From Loripinus fragilis (lineage: Eukaryota; Mollusca; Bivalvia; Lucinida; Lucinidae), in contig OZ026517.1 of assembly GCA_964019695.1 (NCBI GenBank), positions 51,267,672 to 51,331,671 of the forward strand: a DNA stretch of 64,000 nucleotides, written 5' to 3'. The notes beneath the pieces are model-generated. The model was not told where the DNA came from and did no database searches. It was given only the letters and a program-made list of their open reading frames with translations. Below are positions 1 through 12,690 of the stretch, one piece after another (the first letter of the stretch is position 1; each line of letters starts with the position of its first letter). The position numbers were made by a program, and so were the translations under genes.

Positions 1-913
1 TATTAATAACTCTGTTTAGCACCTCTGTTTGGCCAATGATTGCTTTTATCAACTGCCCATATGATCTCAAATCAAAAGCCCATGTGTTGCAATTTAGACT
101 CGTCCAATAGGCTGAACAGGATGAACGGACATTTTGAACGATGGACGTACATATAGACAACGAACATTTTTGCAATAATGTTAAAATTCAAAGTATGCAT
201 TTGTGGAGAAGAGGATAAGGCTTTAAAACATGATCCGCTAATATTACAAACAGAATAACCAGATGAGACGCAGCATTTTTTACATATGATTAACATCGAA
301 CATCTGGCTAACTTTTATTCACATAAATAAATAAATTGTACAGATCAAGGTCCTTTTCGTAACAATGAAATCAAAAGACTACAGAATATCTTATTTAGAT
401 GCCATTTCCATCTAATATTATTCCAAAAACTATTTATGGGACAATTATTGATAGATTTATCTGGTTAAATATCATTTAAGTATAGTATACAGCATTCATA
501 AGTAAGTAAGTAAGGGTGCAAAGATCAGGAATCGATAACCTGACCCAGTATACCAATGGGGAAAGTAACAAATTCACAGTAAGACTCCACAAACGAGAGC
601 CAAGAGGTCAGCCCTTTCCCAGCAGGTGACCACAAGGCACATATGAACAGACGCGTGCAAAGGCATAGCAAACACAAGACAGAAAAAACTTAAAAGATCC
701 ACAAAAGAAGTACCACCTTGGAACGGTCAGTAAAATATTTTACTGGAGGGCTTAAACCAGTTTTACGGCGCCAACCTCGCTGAGACTCACCTGAGAAAAC
801 GACTCTGGCCCAGTTCTGACGTTGAAAGTTAAGTTTTTGATTAGCCCAGTCCATTGTTCGTTGTCTATGACGGCGGGTCAGAACTTGACCTTTATAAGGC
901 CTAAGGCAAACAA
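1..913. other. No gene seen; AT-rich, with a diverged repeat
   Basis: A short (AAGT)n run lies at about 498-512. 510-800 is repeat-like: its end (ctggagggcttaaaccagttttacggcgcc) resembles the end of the stretch at about 20120-20430. No protein or RNA gene is supportable. Confidence 0.4.
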
Positions 914-949
914 TAGAGAGAGAGAGAGCGAGAGAGGGAGAGAGGGAGA

Positions 950-997
<48 letters not shown>

Positions 998-1032
998 AGG
1001 GAGAGAGAGTAAAGAGAGAGAGAGAGAGAGAG
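914..1032. repeat. (GA)n microsatellite
   Basis: About 119 bp of GA/GGGA repeats. The apparent reading frames on both strands here are by-products of it. Confidence 0.97.
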
Positions 1033-2594
1033 TAAAAACTGGCAGACAGCAGGTGAATTCACTCTGTTAGTCATAAAATTGCAAAAACAAACCAAAAATG
1101 TACATGTTAAATGGGTTTTTATGGGTTTTATTGAAAGAAAATATCAGCAGTCTGCTCGACATTTCTGGACTTCCAGCAGTCTCATGTTTTGCCTTTTAAA
1201 CGAATACATGTTTATTTATCGGAACCTTAATTCATCAGAAAGATGTATTTTGAATTTATATCAAAGAAAATAAACACGTTTTGATAAGACTTTGGCTATA
1301 AAAGCCCATTTTTCTCAAAATATTAACCCACATCTAACGCAGATTTAATACCGCTGGCCAATGAATAGATGGCCAGTGATATGCGCATGCACGAAAATGA
1401 CATCTCTTTGGGAATTCCTAAAAGCTATATATGCATTATTTCGGACCATGTAATACATTTTTTGGGTCCTAGGCATTATGAAACACCAGGGTAATTTTTT
1501 TCTTTAGCCTGACCTTTATATAAACGTTTCAAGGGCACAATTGCATAAAATCTCGTTTTATTTGGTAATATTTCTTTTAAAAGAAACTGTTTGTCGGTAT
1601 TTATAGGTTTGTTGTTGGTTGCTGTTAAACTGGTGCCCTGTTATCGTCTCAATCCGACAACAGGTATCCTCTATTCTATCATTGGCTGTGATTAGTTTAT
1701 CGATCGACCGATGAGATGGCCTGTTACGTTTCAAGTTTAGCGTGGGTTACAAACTGTTGTACAATTACGATATTTTGATAATTTAAATCACTAAAGCAAA
1801 GCGAGATTTGCGAGAAAAAAAAACATATACTCATTGAGATACTGGATACCTGCCTCAAATTTGGTTGATTTTATTGTATCTAAAGCTCAAATGAATTATC
1901 CGCTCAATCATCCGCGCGATTTTTTCACAATTTAGAGTTACTTCCTCTAGATCACGCCTATCCCGTGATTCTCGTTGACGGTCAGTATTTTGACCGTCTA
2001 GATTAGCCCGTACCTGACCCTAGATAGGTAGATCTAGGGGGAGGGAACCAGACTAGGTTGCTGTCGGTTGTTGACGGTTGTTGTCGGTAAATAGGAAGAC
2101 CCGTGTAGGATCCGGGTAAACTCTAGTCGAGCCCTCGAACCTGTTGCTGTTCAAGGAATAACTAATCGAGCTTGCTTTTAAATAGGAAAAACCGGGAACA
2201 TAAAAACAAAACACAGACTTATTTCAGTTATAAAGAAACGAAGAAAGCATCACTGGTAATGAATTGGGATATATTTGTATTTCAGATCATCATCTAGATC
2301 GATCGAGATCGGTTTTATATAGAAATCAATGGTCTATCGGATTCGCGCCATATGTTGTTGTTGTTGTATCAGGGATCCATCCTGAGAAGGCTCAACTCCC
2401 ATAGCCTGGGAGAGGCCCGCGACAGCTAGCACCTGACACCCGGAGACCATTGTACGGTTAAAAAAACTACCAAAAAACTAGTGGGGTTTAATTAGGGCTG
2501 GCACAATTAATCGAAATATCGGTTAATCTGTTGATATATCTTAGTGTAAGCAACAACGCAGTGTCTCGGGGTCCGGTACCGGACCCCTAGACAC
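1033..2594. other. No gene seen
   Basis: AT-rich sequence with a more GC-rich stretch at about 1900-2130 and a (GTT)n run near 2352. Could hold promoter or 5' UTR sequence of the gene on the right, but nothing in it shows that. At 2561-2594 a short palindrome (ggtccggtaccggacc core) abuts the next element. Confidence 0.35.
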
Positions 2595-3150
2595 TCATTC
2601 TAGGGGTCCGGTACCGGACTCCGAGCCGCGCCTATGAGGACTGTCTCGGGGTCCGGTAGTTTGTGAAACAACTACTGACATGCCTAGGGATACGGGTCCG
2701 TACATGCACGTGGTCCGGTAGCTTGCTAAAACAATTACTGACAAGTCTAGGGAGACAGGTCCATACCTGCACATTTATGTAGTGACTGTATATTACCATC
2801 GTTAATTTCACTTTGTTCCGCCCAACATCTTTGATCCTCGAAGGGAAGCTAATCTTATTTACTGTCACATTATCCAAACAAGTATAAGCTTATACAAAAG
2901 GTATAAAAAAAATCGATAAAAAAAATAACGGTAAAGTTAAAAAGAACCTTATTCTCTCTATATATATATATTTTTCTTATCTTTTTTTTTAACAAACCAT
3001 GAGTAAAGGAAATTATTCACCTGTAACAAATTAATAATCTTCTCATCAGCAATTATCTTCTCATCTTCAATTAAAGAAACCAATTAGCTGATGAGTGAGA
3101 TGATTGAGCAGTGTCAAATAAGCTCACCTGCGTAGATTCATTGGTGGTAT

Positions 3151-3205
<55 letters not shown>
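3151..3205. repeat. (GATA)n microsatellite
   Basis: About 14 GATA units, inside the long-inverted-repeat element. Confidence 0.97.
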
Positions 3206-3642
3206 TTCCAAGTCCAAAAGGCTATGAAGACCATGAGGATACAAACAACATATATACAATAAGATGACATCCTAACAAAGACAGTGAAAACAGTAATAGT
3301 CATAATTAAACAACTGCATTTAGTAGTGTTGATAGATATGATATTTGTTGCTTTGACCTAATATTCTCAGTTTCGTGGAGAAGGTGTTTAAAGTCCTAGT
3401 TCTGATTGCAAGTTGGATATCTCAAAGAGATACAGTCCAACAAGCAACCACAACAAGCTTCGATTTACAGTTGGCTGCAGCTTGGGTGCCATTATATATT
3501 ATATATATATGTGCGCGAATTGCCACTCATTAGAACATGGAGCAGCATATCGAGGCTGCCCTATAACCGAAGAATTTGAAAGCAAACAAGACAAAGAAAC
3601 AATTTAATTAAGGCAAGCTTAGCTATGAAAGATTAATTAAAG

Positions 3643-4170
3643 AAGATCAATGCCTCCACAAAAACACAACTGAAAACCGCATCTGACCCCAAAACACCGA
3701 ATCCCCCCACCACAACTAAAAACAAGCACAAGGGACGCCCAAAAATCGCTAGTTTGTCACAAGACAAGAAATGCAAAAATACGTGGCAGAAGCTGTCACG
3801 GCCACGTGAGCGGCCAGCATCATTCTCGAGAAAACGGCATTAAACGATGAAGAAAGCCTAGCAGAAATAGAACGAGAAATCTTAAGATCATGAATTGCTC
3901 AGGCGAGCCTGCACCTCAGGATCTGCCAGCAGACGCTAATTTTAGCAAAAAAACAAAACAAAAAAAAACCAACAACAGAAGATTCGACACAAGACCCTGA
4001 GCCAATGGAGGCTCAGGAACAGGAAACAACACCTTATACGGATGCCTCAAACTATGTTGATCTAACAAACACCATCAATTCGAAATTAAGGGAAATGCAA
4101 CTTATGCTTAAGTCAATGACTAATTTCTCCGTACAGACAAACATTGTGGACCTGGATCAGACTGCTCTTA
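3643..4170 (+). pseudogene. Decayed coding stretch, probably from a mobile element
   Basis: Frame at 3643-3840 reads KINASTKTQLKTASDPKTP and on to KHKGRPKIASLSQDKK, then a frame change near 3830-3845 continues as NDEESLAEIEREILRS. A later frame (about 3965-4135) reads TTEDSTQDPEPMEAQEQ, ..NYVDLTNTINSKLREMQ. Stops and at least one frameshift break it. Composition resembles the basic, coiled-coil ORF1 proteins of retrotransposons, but no family is recognised. Confidence 0.35.
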
Positions 4171-4610
4171 GGAGAGCAGTTTGATCTGGGTCCGCAATGT
4201 TTGCTACAAAGACAGGTTTGAAATAAACTAGCAGAACATATAGGGAACGATATCTACGTATAATACATCTAAAATGACGTCCGCTGGAGTCATCTGCAAC
4301 ATGTAAATGTAATGTCAATGGCTCTTTTCACTGTAAAAGCAAACATTGTGGACCCGGATCAGACTGCTCCTAGGAGAGCATTCTGATCTGGGTCCACACT
4401 GTTTGCTACAAAGACGGGTTTGGAATAAACTAGCAGGACATATAGGGAACGATAATTACGTATAATACATCTAAAATGACGTCTGCTGAAGACATCTGCC
4501 ACATGTAAAAGTAATGTCAGGCTCTTTTCGCGGTACAAGCAAACATTGTGGACCCAGATCAGACTGTCCCTAGGACAGTACTCTGATCTGGGTCCACATT
4601 GATTGCTACA
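4137..4610. repeat. Three tandem ~200-bp units, each carrying a GATC palindrome
   Basis: Palindromes at 4137-4205, 4339-4406 and 4539-4607 (aacattgtggaccc-gatcagactg and its inverse) are spaced by near-identical DNA (agcaggacatatagggaacg, aatacatctaaaatgacgtc). The period is about 200 bp. Confidence 0.85.
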
Positions 4611-5390
4611 AAGACGTCTTTCAATAAAAAAAAACTATTGCAATTATAGTTCATGGATAATCTGGTTGTTAATTGTGTTTAATTTACTGTTTGTTCGGAT
4701 TAAAGGAAGACAATCATACCGCACCTCTAGGATTATCCTTTTCGGTGACCAATTAGAGGGTATGAAAGCAATTAAACAATGCAACTGGAATCGCCGTTTG
4801 CTTATTTCAATGAAAGTGCAAATTGGCATTAACCTTATGGACAATAATAAAATAGAGAGAGAACAATTATTGTGAGAAAAAATAATAAGAAGAACACCGA
4901 GAAAAACATCAGTTAAAGAACCCCACACCCTGCGTCGATTCAGATGCGATAGTTAGTTTCCACTAACATTAATTACCTTTATTCATGGATTTTGAAATTC
5001 AAAAATAAGGATAAGAAAATAAAACTTATAGGAACAAAGTAAGAGAAATTATATAGTTATTTTTTTTGCTCTTGTCCGTTAAGAATCTTATACCTATTGT
5101 ATAAGTTTATACTTGTTTGAAAGTGTAATATATATTAGCTTCCCTTTTAGGATCAAAGATGGCGGACGCTGCAAAGTGAAAACTTCAACACATACCGTAA
5201 GACAATTGTTTATTTAAAGTCAGAGAGTATAAACAAGTTTTTGCTGGTAAAAAACCTTTTACTACATATACATGTAGGTACGGACCTGTATCCCTAGACT
5301 TGTCAGTAGTTATTTCACAAACTACCGGACCCCGAGACACTCCTCACAGGCGAGGCTCGGAGTCCGGTACCGGATCCCTAGACTGCGATT

Positions 5391-6745
5391 CAACTGAGCC
5401 AAAGTATAATGTAAAAATACACATTTTCTCTCATTTTTACACAAGAACTTAGGCAGGAATGGCTGTCTATACTTTTTTTACCGCCAAAAATAATCACGTG
5501 ATAGTCATGTGAATTCGAAGTTGGGATGATAGCAAAGGCAGCAGACAAAGTGTCAACGAACTGGGATAAATGAAAAAAATTTATTTTCCACCTGATTTCT
5601 ACAAACTTTTGGATATAAGAAAAATATGACAAAATATCACTGTGTGAATAAATTGCGCAATAATTTTATCGGCAGAATTGAACATTTTCAATATGATGAA
5701 GGCGAGCGAAAATAGAGTGCTAAGAGTCCCCAAAAACTTCAGTGTGACGTTAGAAGTTTATGTGTAGACAGCGCAAGAGACAGAAAAACAACACTGCGTG
5801 ATTATTGTGTAGCTTGAAAAAGGATATCCCACCCATACAAAAGGAAAACGATAATCGATATGAAAATTCAAAAATCGGTTAATTTTAATGGATGTTCTAT
5901 TTATTTATTCAATTAAAAATCCAAGTGTAATGCCTTGTGTCATGTTTTGTTTAGACAGGAAGTGGCCAGAAAAGCATTGTCGTAAACAGTAGATGTGTAT
6001 AAATTGCTGTAACGAAGTAGTAAAATGTTGTACTCTGCAGGCTAACTCCACAACTGATTGTTAGAAAATGTTATAGCCTGGGACCCCACTGTATCGTACC
6101 TCTTATTTGAAAACATTAAGTGCAATAACTAAACAAATGCTTGCCAGTATTTTTCATTCAGCATCCATCCTTAAATCTCTTTTAAGTCTATTAACAGCAA
6201 AAAATGTCAAATCCAACCCTTTCTTGCATTTAAAATGTTACAAACTGCTGCCATATTGAATCAGTGTCAATAAAAAGGTCACACTTCTATATCGATGCAT
6301 TGTGGGTAATCTCCAAATTTTTCAAGTATGAAGCGCCAGCACTGCTCAAAAATTTTAAAATTGTATAAAGTAACTCAAGATAAATATATTAGGCAAGTTT
6401 AACAATGCTGAACACATTAACAGTCAAAACTGTGAACCTAAAGAAAACAACACTATTTACAAATTTGATTTTTGCCTATTTTTTGATGATCATCAGGGTG
6501 GCTTTTAAAGCTCTTTGGAGGTTAGCCCAGTCATATAAAATGTGAATTTTCTTTGCTTGTGGTTCCTCCTGAAAAGTAAAAACCAACACTGGCTGGGTTC
6601 TCAACTTTTGGACTGCTCTTGGAAATATATTTGGCAAAATTACCATACATTCATAAAAGGCAGCACTGGCTTTTCATATATTTAAAAAATGATACATTGT
6701 AGCTAGATGACCTTGACATTCACAAATTCTCCCAACTACAGACGA
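5391..6745. other. No gene seen
   Basis: Unique-looking AT-rich DNA. Its last part contains 'attctcccaactacagacgac', which recurs just after the neighbouring hAT-like element, showing that the target site was already a 23-bp tandem duplication. Confidence 0.4.
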
Positions 6746-6753
6746 CATATTCT

Positions 6754-8047
6754 CAAGGTTGGCAATCGACCGGTCAATATGCATATTGACCAGAGGAGTG
6801 GTCATTACTGGTTTTAACCGGTCATTACTGGTCGATTGGTGGTCAATTGGTCAATTGAAAAAAAACATGGTTGATGTGAAGATACTTAACATTATCTATT
6901 TCATTTTACTGGACTCTATAAACAGACTTAAAATAGTTTCAATATAAGATAATACAGGCTTAAATGAAAATGTGTTTCATGAGTTGCTGTTGCTTTAAAA
7001 ATGTATTAATAAAAATTACATGTATTTAACATAGGCAATAAAACAAACAAAAATGAAATGTCAATAGTTTAAGATCTTCCGTCTCAATCAAACTGAATCA
7101 TTACTACAACTTTCAGTTCAGACTTCAGACTTGAACTTATTCCCAAATTACCATTAAAAAAGGAGGGAAAACAAATGCAAGTAATGAAATTAAATAAATT
7201 TTAAAACTACTGTAGCTTTTTCAGTCATAAAAAATAGTTAAATCAGTGACTAATTAAATGAAAGAAGTACAAAAAATCAAACAATTCTTCAAATTGATCA
7301 TTAAAGAGGTCATCATGTGCGAATTACTCTTTGCTCTATTTGTTAAAATGCAAATTGAAGTGGCTTCTCACCAGAAAAGACAAAGGTATGAAAATTGTAA
7401 AGAAAACACTAAATGTTGAACTATATATCAAGAAGTTAATTTTAACTTTAATTACCCGAGAGCAAACAAAAGTGTCAAAATACTGGACAGGTCTCTCAGA
7501 CTGAAGAAGGTGTGTCCAGTTTATAAGACCTATCCAATCACTGAGCTTAAAATGCATTGGCTAATTCAGTGGCATCTGTAAGACAAATTTTATTTAAAGT
7601 CGGAGAGTATAAATGTGTTTATATAGAGGTGTGAAAGTGTGGTCATTCTGTCCTCTGCTGTTATCAGTTAAGTTAATAATTTTACCAGTGTCATTAATTA
7701 TAGTTTATTGTCTAAAAAAATGAAAAAAGTTATTCTATTTTGCCCTTGATGATTAAAAAAGACAGAATAGTTTTAGGTGCCTGGACTGTAATGCAGAAGT
7801 CAGTGCTAAGGTGAAAAGTGCCCTTGGTAGGGACATAAAAGTATTTTTTTTCTTTTTTCAATAAAAATAACATAAAACCTTACCTAATTTCTCAATCCAC
7901 CACTAAAATGGCCACTTGAAATTTTCAATCGACCACTCAGATTCATATTGACCAGTATTGACCACTTTTTGGCTTATTGACCAGGGCGGTTTTAACAGGT
8001 TAAAACCGCTGGTTAAAACCGGGAGTGGTTTCGACCGCCCAACCTTG
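6754..8047. mobile_element. hAT-like non-autonomous DNA transposon with 8-bp target duplication
   Basis: Ends CAAGGTTGG..CCAACCTTG, flanked on both sides by CATATTCT (6746-6753 and 8048-8055). An 8-bp duplication and CA..TG-type ends fit the hAT superfamily. Subterminal DNA is rich in 'ggtcaat/attgacc' and 'ggttttaacc' motifs at both ends. 1,294 bp with no transposase-length frame, so it depends on another element for movement. Confidence 0.8.
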
Positions 8048-8055
8048 CATATTCT

Positions 8056-8409
8056 CCCAACTGCAGACGACCATTTAAGCTTTGGTTAGTTCACACCTTT
8101 TTGTTTTAATGTTATTTTTCTTAAAATTCTGTTGTAAATTTGTTAAAATTATTCAAATTAAGCATAAATGAGTTTTTACCTAACCACATCCCTTTTACTG
8201 AGATTTTCAACAAAATCGAAAGTGAAAGTATCCCTTGACCTTGTTGATAATGTAAACATCCAGTAAAGTGCATGGGCAAAATATCGTAAGGATCTAGAAA
8301 TAGATCGATACAGTGGCTAGAACGATATAATGGCAAGTGAGTAAACTTGCGCTTCTCTGTTTCAAAGTTACTAAGTACTCAATCATAAATTTTCATCAGA
8401 TGAATAATC
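8056..8409. other. No gene seen
   Basis: AT-rich spacer between two transposons. Short frames here lack support. Confidence 0.4.
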
Positions 8410-8970
8410 CAGCACCCTAGATAAGCAGCGTATTTGCGTAAATACGCAATTAAAATGCTCAAAAAAGCAATTAACATGAAATGTGTGCGTACGGAAAAGC
8501 AATTCAAACGATCGGTATGCAATTACATGCAATGTCATTGCGTACCATTTGGTCCATTTTGTTTCCATTCCGGTAATAAACAAATGCCAGTTGGGTATTG
8601 ATTTTTTTTTTACTAGCGAGCGCGCAATATTACTCCGGTTTATGGATAAAATATCGGTGCCCAGTCCAGTATTTCGCGGAAAAACACTTTGACGAAAGTG
8701 AAACACACTGGAATGTCAACAAGGGGATGAGATTTGCTTCAGGTACAATAAAATCCGCTACTTTGATACTTTAGAAAGGCAGACGATGGGAGTAAATAAA
8801 TATGCAAGCACATTCCCGATAGCTTCACACGAAAAAGTAAGAAAACGTGTAATCACAGAAAAAAAATATGGCGTAAAAAAAAAATGAAAATATGTTTTTG
8901 CAAGTAAGCAATTGAGGATAACCAGGTTGCGTAAATACCCAATTGACCCAAAAGCTTATCTAGGGCGCTG
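8410..8970. mobile_element. Non-autonomous DNA transposon with CAGC..GCTG ends
   Basis: Terminal inverted repeats cagcaccctagataagc and gcttatctagggcgctg, with a direct repeat ataatc on each side (8404-8409 and 8971-8976). The interior (561 bp total) has 'gcgtaaatac' near both ends and no transposase. Superfamily not assigned. A fragment related to its end (caattgggtatttac) is visible near 10815. Confidence 0.7.
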
Positions 8971-8976
8971 ATAATC

Positions 8977-9290
8977 TAGCATGAAAGTTATTTTTCTCCG
9001 CTGTTAAATTCGAGTTTATAAGCTTTCCATTTTACCGACGTTTACTGCGGGTCTTATTTTACACAAAGGTGCTCGTGTCATGCATACTTGACTTCCTTTT
9101 GTATGGCGTCACGCAACATGAAATTGACAACAACAATGGCCTACTGTGAGTTTAATTACCGACTTTGCCAATTAGCAAGTCAATTTTCTTCCAACAGAGT
9201 GGGTGAGGACTTGTTTTGAGCAAAGGTGCCACATTTTATTTGAAACCTATTATCTTTTGAATTATTTAACTCATGCTACTTAGTGATGTT
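8977..9290. other. No gene seen
   Basis: Mixed-composition spacer with slightly higher GC. No exon or RNA gene recognised. Confidence 0.35.
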
Positions 9291-10480
9291 AGCTCACCTG
9301 AGCCGAAGGCTCATTGGTGAGCTAATAGTATACCAGTGACTCCGGCGTCTGTCGTCCGTCCGTCGTCCGTCAACATTTTCAAACATCTTCTCCTCTGAAA
9401 CTACTGGGCCAATTGAACTCATATTTCATATGGAGACTCCTTAGGATGGGGGAACGAAAGTTTGTTCAAATGGTCTTGGTCACATGACCAAGATGGCCGC
9501 CATGCCCATATATGGTAAAAACCCTTAAAAAATCTTCTTCTCCAGAACCAGAAGGCCGATGACCTTGGGACTTGGTATGTAGCATTGGGGTTGTGGGGCC
9601 TACCAAGGTTGTTCAAATGATGATCCTAGGTTGACCTTGACCTACTTAATGTCAAGGTCAAATTTGCTTCCTAATGCATTTAAATGGGAAAATTTCTGAA
9701 AAGTTGATTTTTTTGAAAACTTTGGAAGCTTTTGTCATTATTCTCACATGATATGTTTAACCTAATGAGACAATGGCTATAAATAAGTTTCAAAGGTCAA
9801 TGTCGACCTTTGACCTTTCAGCTTAGGTCGAACATATTGGAGTCCCATCAATATATTAAAACATGGTTTTCTCACAAATCATTGCCCCAATTGAACTCAA
9901 ATTTCATGTGAAGACTTCTTATGATAAGTTAGCCAAAATCTATGCAAAATATTTTGGTCACATGACCAAGATGGCCACCATGCCCATATATGGTTAAAAC
10001 CATTTAAAAATCTTCTTCTCCAGAACCAGAAGGCCGATGACCTTGGGACTTGGTATGTAGCATTGGGGATGTGGGGCCTACCAAGTTTGTTCAAATGATG
10101 AACCTAAGTTGACCTTGACCTACTTAATGTCAAGGTCAAATTTGCTTCCTAATGCATTTAAATGGGATTTTTTTTGAAAATTGAATTTTTTGAAAACTGT
10201 TGACGCCAAAGTCATTATTCTCACTTGATATGTTAAACCAAATGAGACAATGGCTATAAATAAGTTCCAAAGGTCAAGGTTGACCTTTAACTTTTCAACC
10301 AAGGTCGCTCATATTGGAGTCCCATCAACACTTCAAAACATAGTTTCGTCAGAAACCACTAGTTTTGCAAAATAATGGGGAAATCAAAGTCATTGACCAT
10401 AAACGTTCCGAGACCCTCTGTCAAGTTTCAGCGATTACTAATGGGTTTTATATCTAAATGCAAGGACCGGTTATCGATTA
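9291..10480. repeat. Repeat with two tandem 478-bp copies ('gaccttgacc' type)
   Basis: Starts with an imperfect hairpin (tagctcacctgagcc..ggctcattggtgagcta) and a cgtccgtc run. Then come two direct copies 478 bp apart (for example ttctccagaaccagaaggcc at about 9538 and 10017, and gaccttgacctacttaatgt at about 9636 and 10114). Apparent frames at 9419-9616 and 9897-10094 on the minus strand are the same repeat translated twice. Related DNA recurs at 37600-40440 and 45590-45880. Confidence 0.8.
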
Positions 10481-11877
10481 GCATTTTGGCTTCGATTAGC
10501 CAGCCCTAGGTTTAATGTGAGTTTCCAAACCGTACACTGGACACGAAGAGGTCATTTCAGTGTAACGGTAGGAGTCTGTTTTTACCTTGTGGAAAGAAGC
10601 CGGAGTGCCCTGAGAAAAGAACCACGGCGAGCTTGCTCGGAACAGACAAACCGAAACAAGCCGCTTTGAAGCTAGAGGGGTACACTGCATCATCAGCTCA
10701 ACTAAATTTACTCAGGAGCCTCAGCGTTTATGTGGTAGAACAACACTGTTCTCAGCAAGAACCCCAATAAAGGTTTGCATGTATCAGAGGTCCAAATAAG
10801 CTTTCAGTTCAATTGGGTATTTACCCCACTAGATTTTTATGAATTGCTTTTTTCCAAAAACAATTGCTTAAAAATATTTTTTTACCCTACTTAGATTTTT
10901 GAAATTGCTTATTTATAAGTACCTTATAATCTTAGTTAATAATTTAGATAATAATCTTAGTTATATGGAAGAAGCACACAGATCTAAAGTGACTTTAAGT
11001 ACTTTGTGCAAATAATTTAGCCAGTAACTGACAAATGACTTACTTTATGTATCAAAGGAGATTGAGAAACATCACTACAAAAGAAAGGCTTGAACTGGCT
11101 ACCACATTAAGTGTGCTACCATGGGATATATTCATATAAATTCAATCAGTTAATTTTTTCTTTTGCTTTTCCCAAAATTTAAGTGCTCTTTGTTACCCCT
11201 TCATTTATAAAACAATTGCTTTTTGTGTACAAGCTGGATTAAGATTATGACACAAAAATACAATTTTTTGTGGAATGGCTAAATAATAATGAGTTGCAAA
11301 TGTTTATTTCAATCAGATCACTAAAATTTCTAAACCAATGTTTGTGCAATGGTAGCACCAGTTTTTATGTTCCCTCAAAGATGACACTTTTGAAAAACTT
11401 ATGATGATTAAAAGTAGTCCTCACAGTATATCTGTTAACAATTTAAAAATAGCTGACCAACTGAGCAAAATATTGAAGTACCAGACAATTTCCATTTTAC
11501 TTGATCTTACTTTGTGGCATGCTCATCATCTATAAAGTATGTAGGCAGATCTGAAGTAGGATGAATCAAAAATTAAAAAACATTGGTATGAACTGTGCAT
11601 TTTGTACCTTTTATATTTTTTTCAACTTTTATAAAAATGTGAATAAAACTTCATAGCTAGTTATTTTTCATTTATTTAAGAAACAGCAGTATAGGACATA
11701 GCATTATATATCTATAAAATTGCAAAGACCCTACTCTCTTTATAGCTTTAAGAGTGAGTACTATATATAGCATTATAATTTTATACAAAAACTTCAGTAA
11801 TCAGTAATTATTTGATTACATTACTAAAGTAATTGTAATTGTAATCTTTGACTACTTTTCAATGTATTTGGCCCCTG
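10481..11877. other. No gene seen
   Basis: 10490-10720 is GC-richer with a 65-codon minus-strand frame that I do not recognise. 10800-11870 is very AT-rich. Nothing supports a gene. Confidence 0.35.
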
Positions 11878-12600
11878 GTCTGCAAGACAAATACTTTTAA
11901 TAAAAAAGTAAGGGCCAGTGGCCAATTCTATAAGAGTTATTTCCCTTTGTAATTCTAAATGGCATGCACGTCTGTCAGTAACGTTTTGTTTCCTTAATAT
12001 CTTGAAGAGTCATTGTTGGAATTTCATCAAATCTTGCAAACATATTCATATCTACAAGACAAATACTTTTAATAAAAAGGTAAGGGCCAGGGGCCAATTC
12101 TATTAGAGTTATTTCCCTTTGTAATTCTAAATGGCTTTTTATATATAGGGTTTATGCTTATGCTATGAGAGTGCATACACATGCCGATCAACTCCTACCA
12201 CAGCTTTTGATGGAGCAATTTGATAATTCGCCTTCAGAATGTAGACACATTGGACATACCCATGAAGGAGTTTGGTCTAAAAAAAAATTTAAGTGAAATG
12301 ACAGCAATGGGAACTTAGACAATTTTTTTAAATATGGCTTTTGTATATTCAAATTTAGATAGTCACCACATGGGTCAATCAACTCCTATCACAGCTTTTG
12401 CTGAATTAATCCAATTCTTTACCTACACAATGTAGACACATTGAAGCTACCTGTATACACGAAGGAGCCACGAGAACTTATAATAGACAACTTTCCCCTA
12501 ATATGGCTTTGTATATTCATCGATAGTGCCTTTATGGGCGGATCAACTCCTACCACAGCTTTTCATGAATGAATTCAATAATTTACCTACACAATGTAGA
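11878..12600. repeat. Diverged tandem repeat with leader (family also at 15535)
   Basis: The leader contains 'taacgttttgttt', 'atcttgaagagtcat' and 'aagggccaggggccaattct', and is itself partly duplicated (about 11885 and 12058). It is followed by about three ~180-bp units starting 'gccgatcaactcctaccaca' and carrying 'aatgtagacacattg'. The same leader and units occur at 15535-16440. Confidence 0.75.
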
Positions 12601-12608
12601 CTTATTGA

Positions 12609-12690
12609 CAAGGTTGGGCGGTCGAAACCAGGGGTGGTTATAACCGGCGGTTTTAAACGGTTATAACACTTATCATAACAGTTATAGATG
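12609..12690. mobile_element. Single end of the hAT-like family seen at 6754-8047
   Basis: caaggttgggcggtcgaaac and 'ggttataaccggcggtttt' match the inverted right end of that element. No opposite end is visible, so it is a truncated or diverged copy. Confidence 0.6.

Larger units (their letters stand above)
2595..5390. mobile_element. Element with long inverted-repeat arms (about 300 bp)
   Basis: The left arm (about 2595-2907) and right arm (about 5090-5388) are diverged inverse copies. Both carry, in order from the outside, ctaggg-tccggtaccgga, cggggtccggtagtttgtga, gggatac-ggtccgtac, atctttgatcct..aagggaagcta and caagtataa-cttatac. The 2.2-kb interior holds a GATA microsatellite, a decayed coding stretch and a hairpin array. 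Consistent with a foldback-type or long-TIR DNA transposon. No transposase is recognised. Confidence 0.65.

Noticed and set aside
822..1095. Frames on both strands rich in Arg/Glu or Ser/Leu
   Set aside because: Pure by-product of the (GA)n microsatellite.
9419..10094. Two similar 65-codon minus-strand frames
   Set aside because: Same non-coding repeat translated twice, 478 bp apart.
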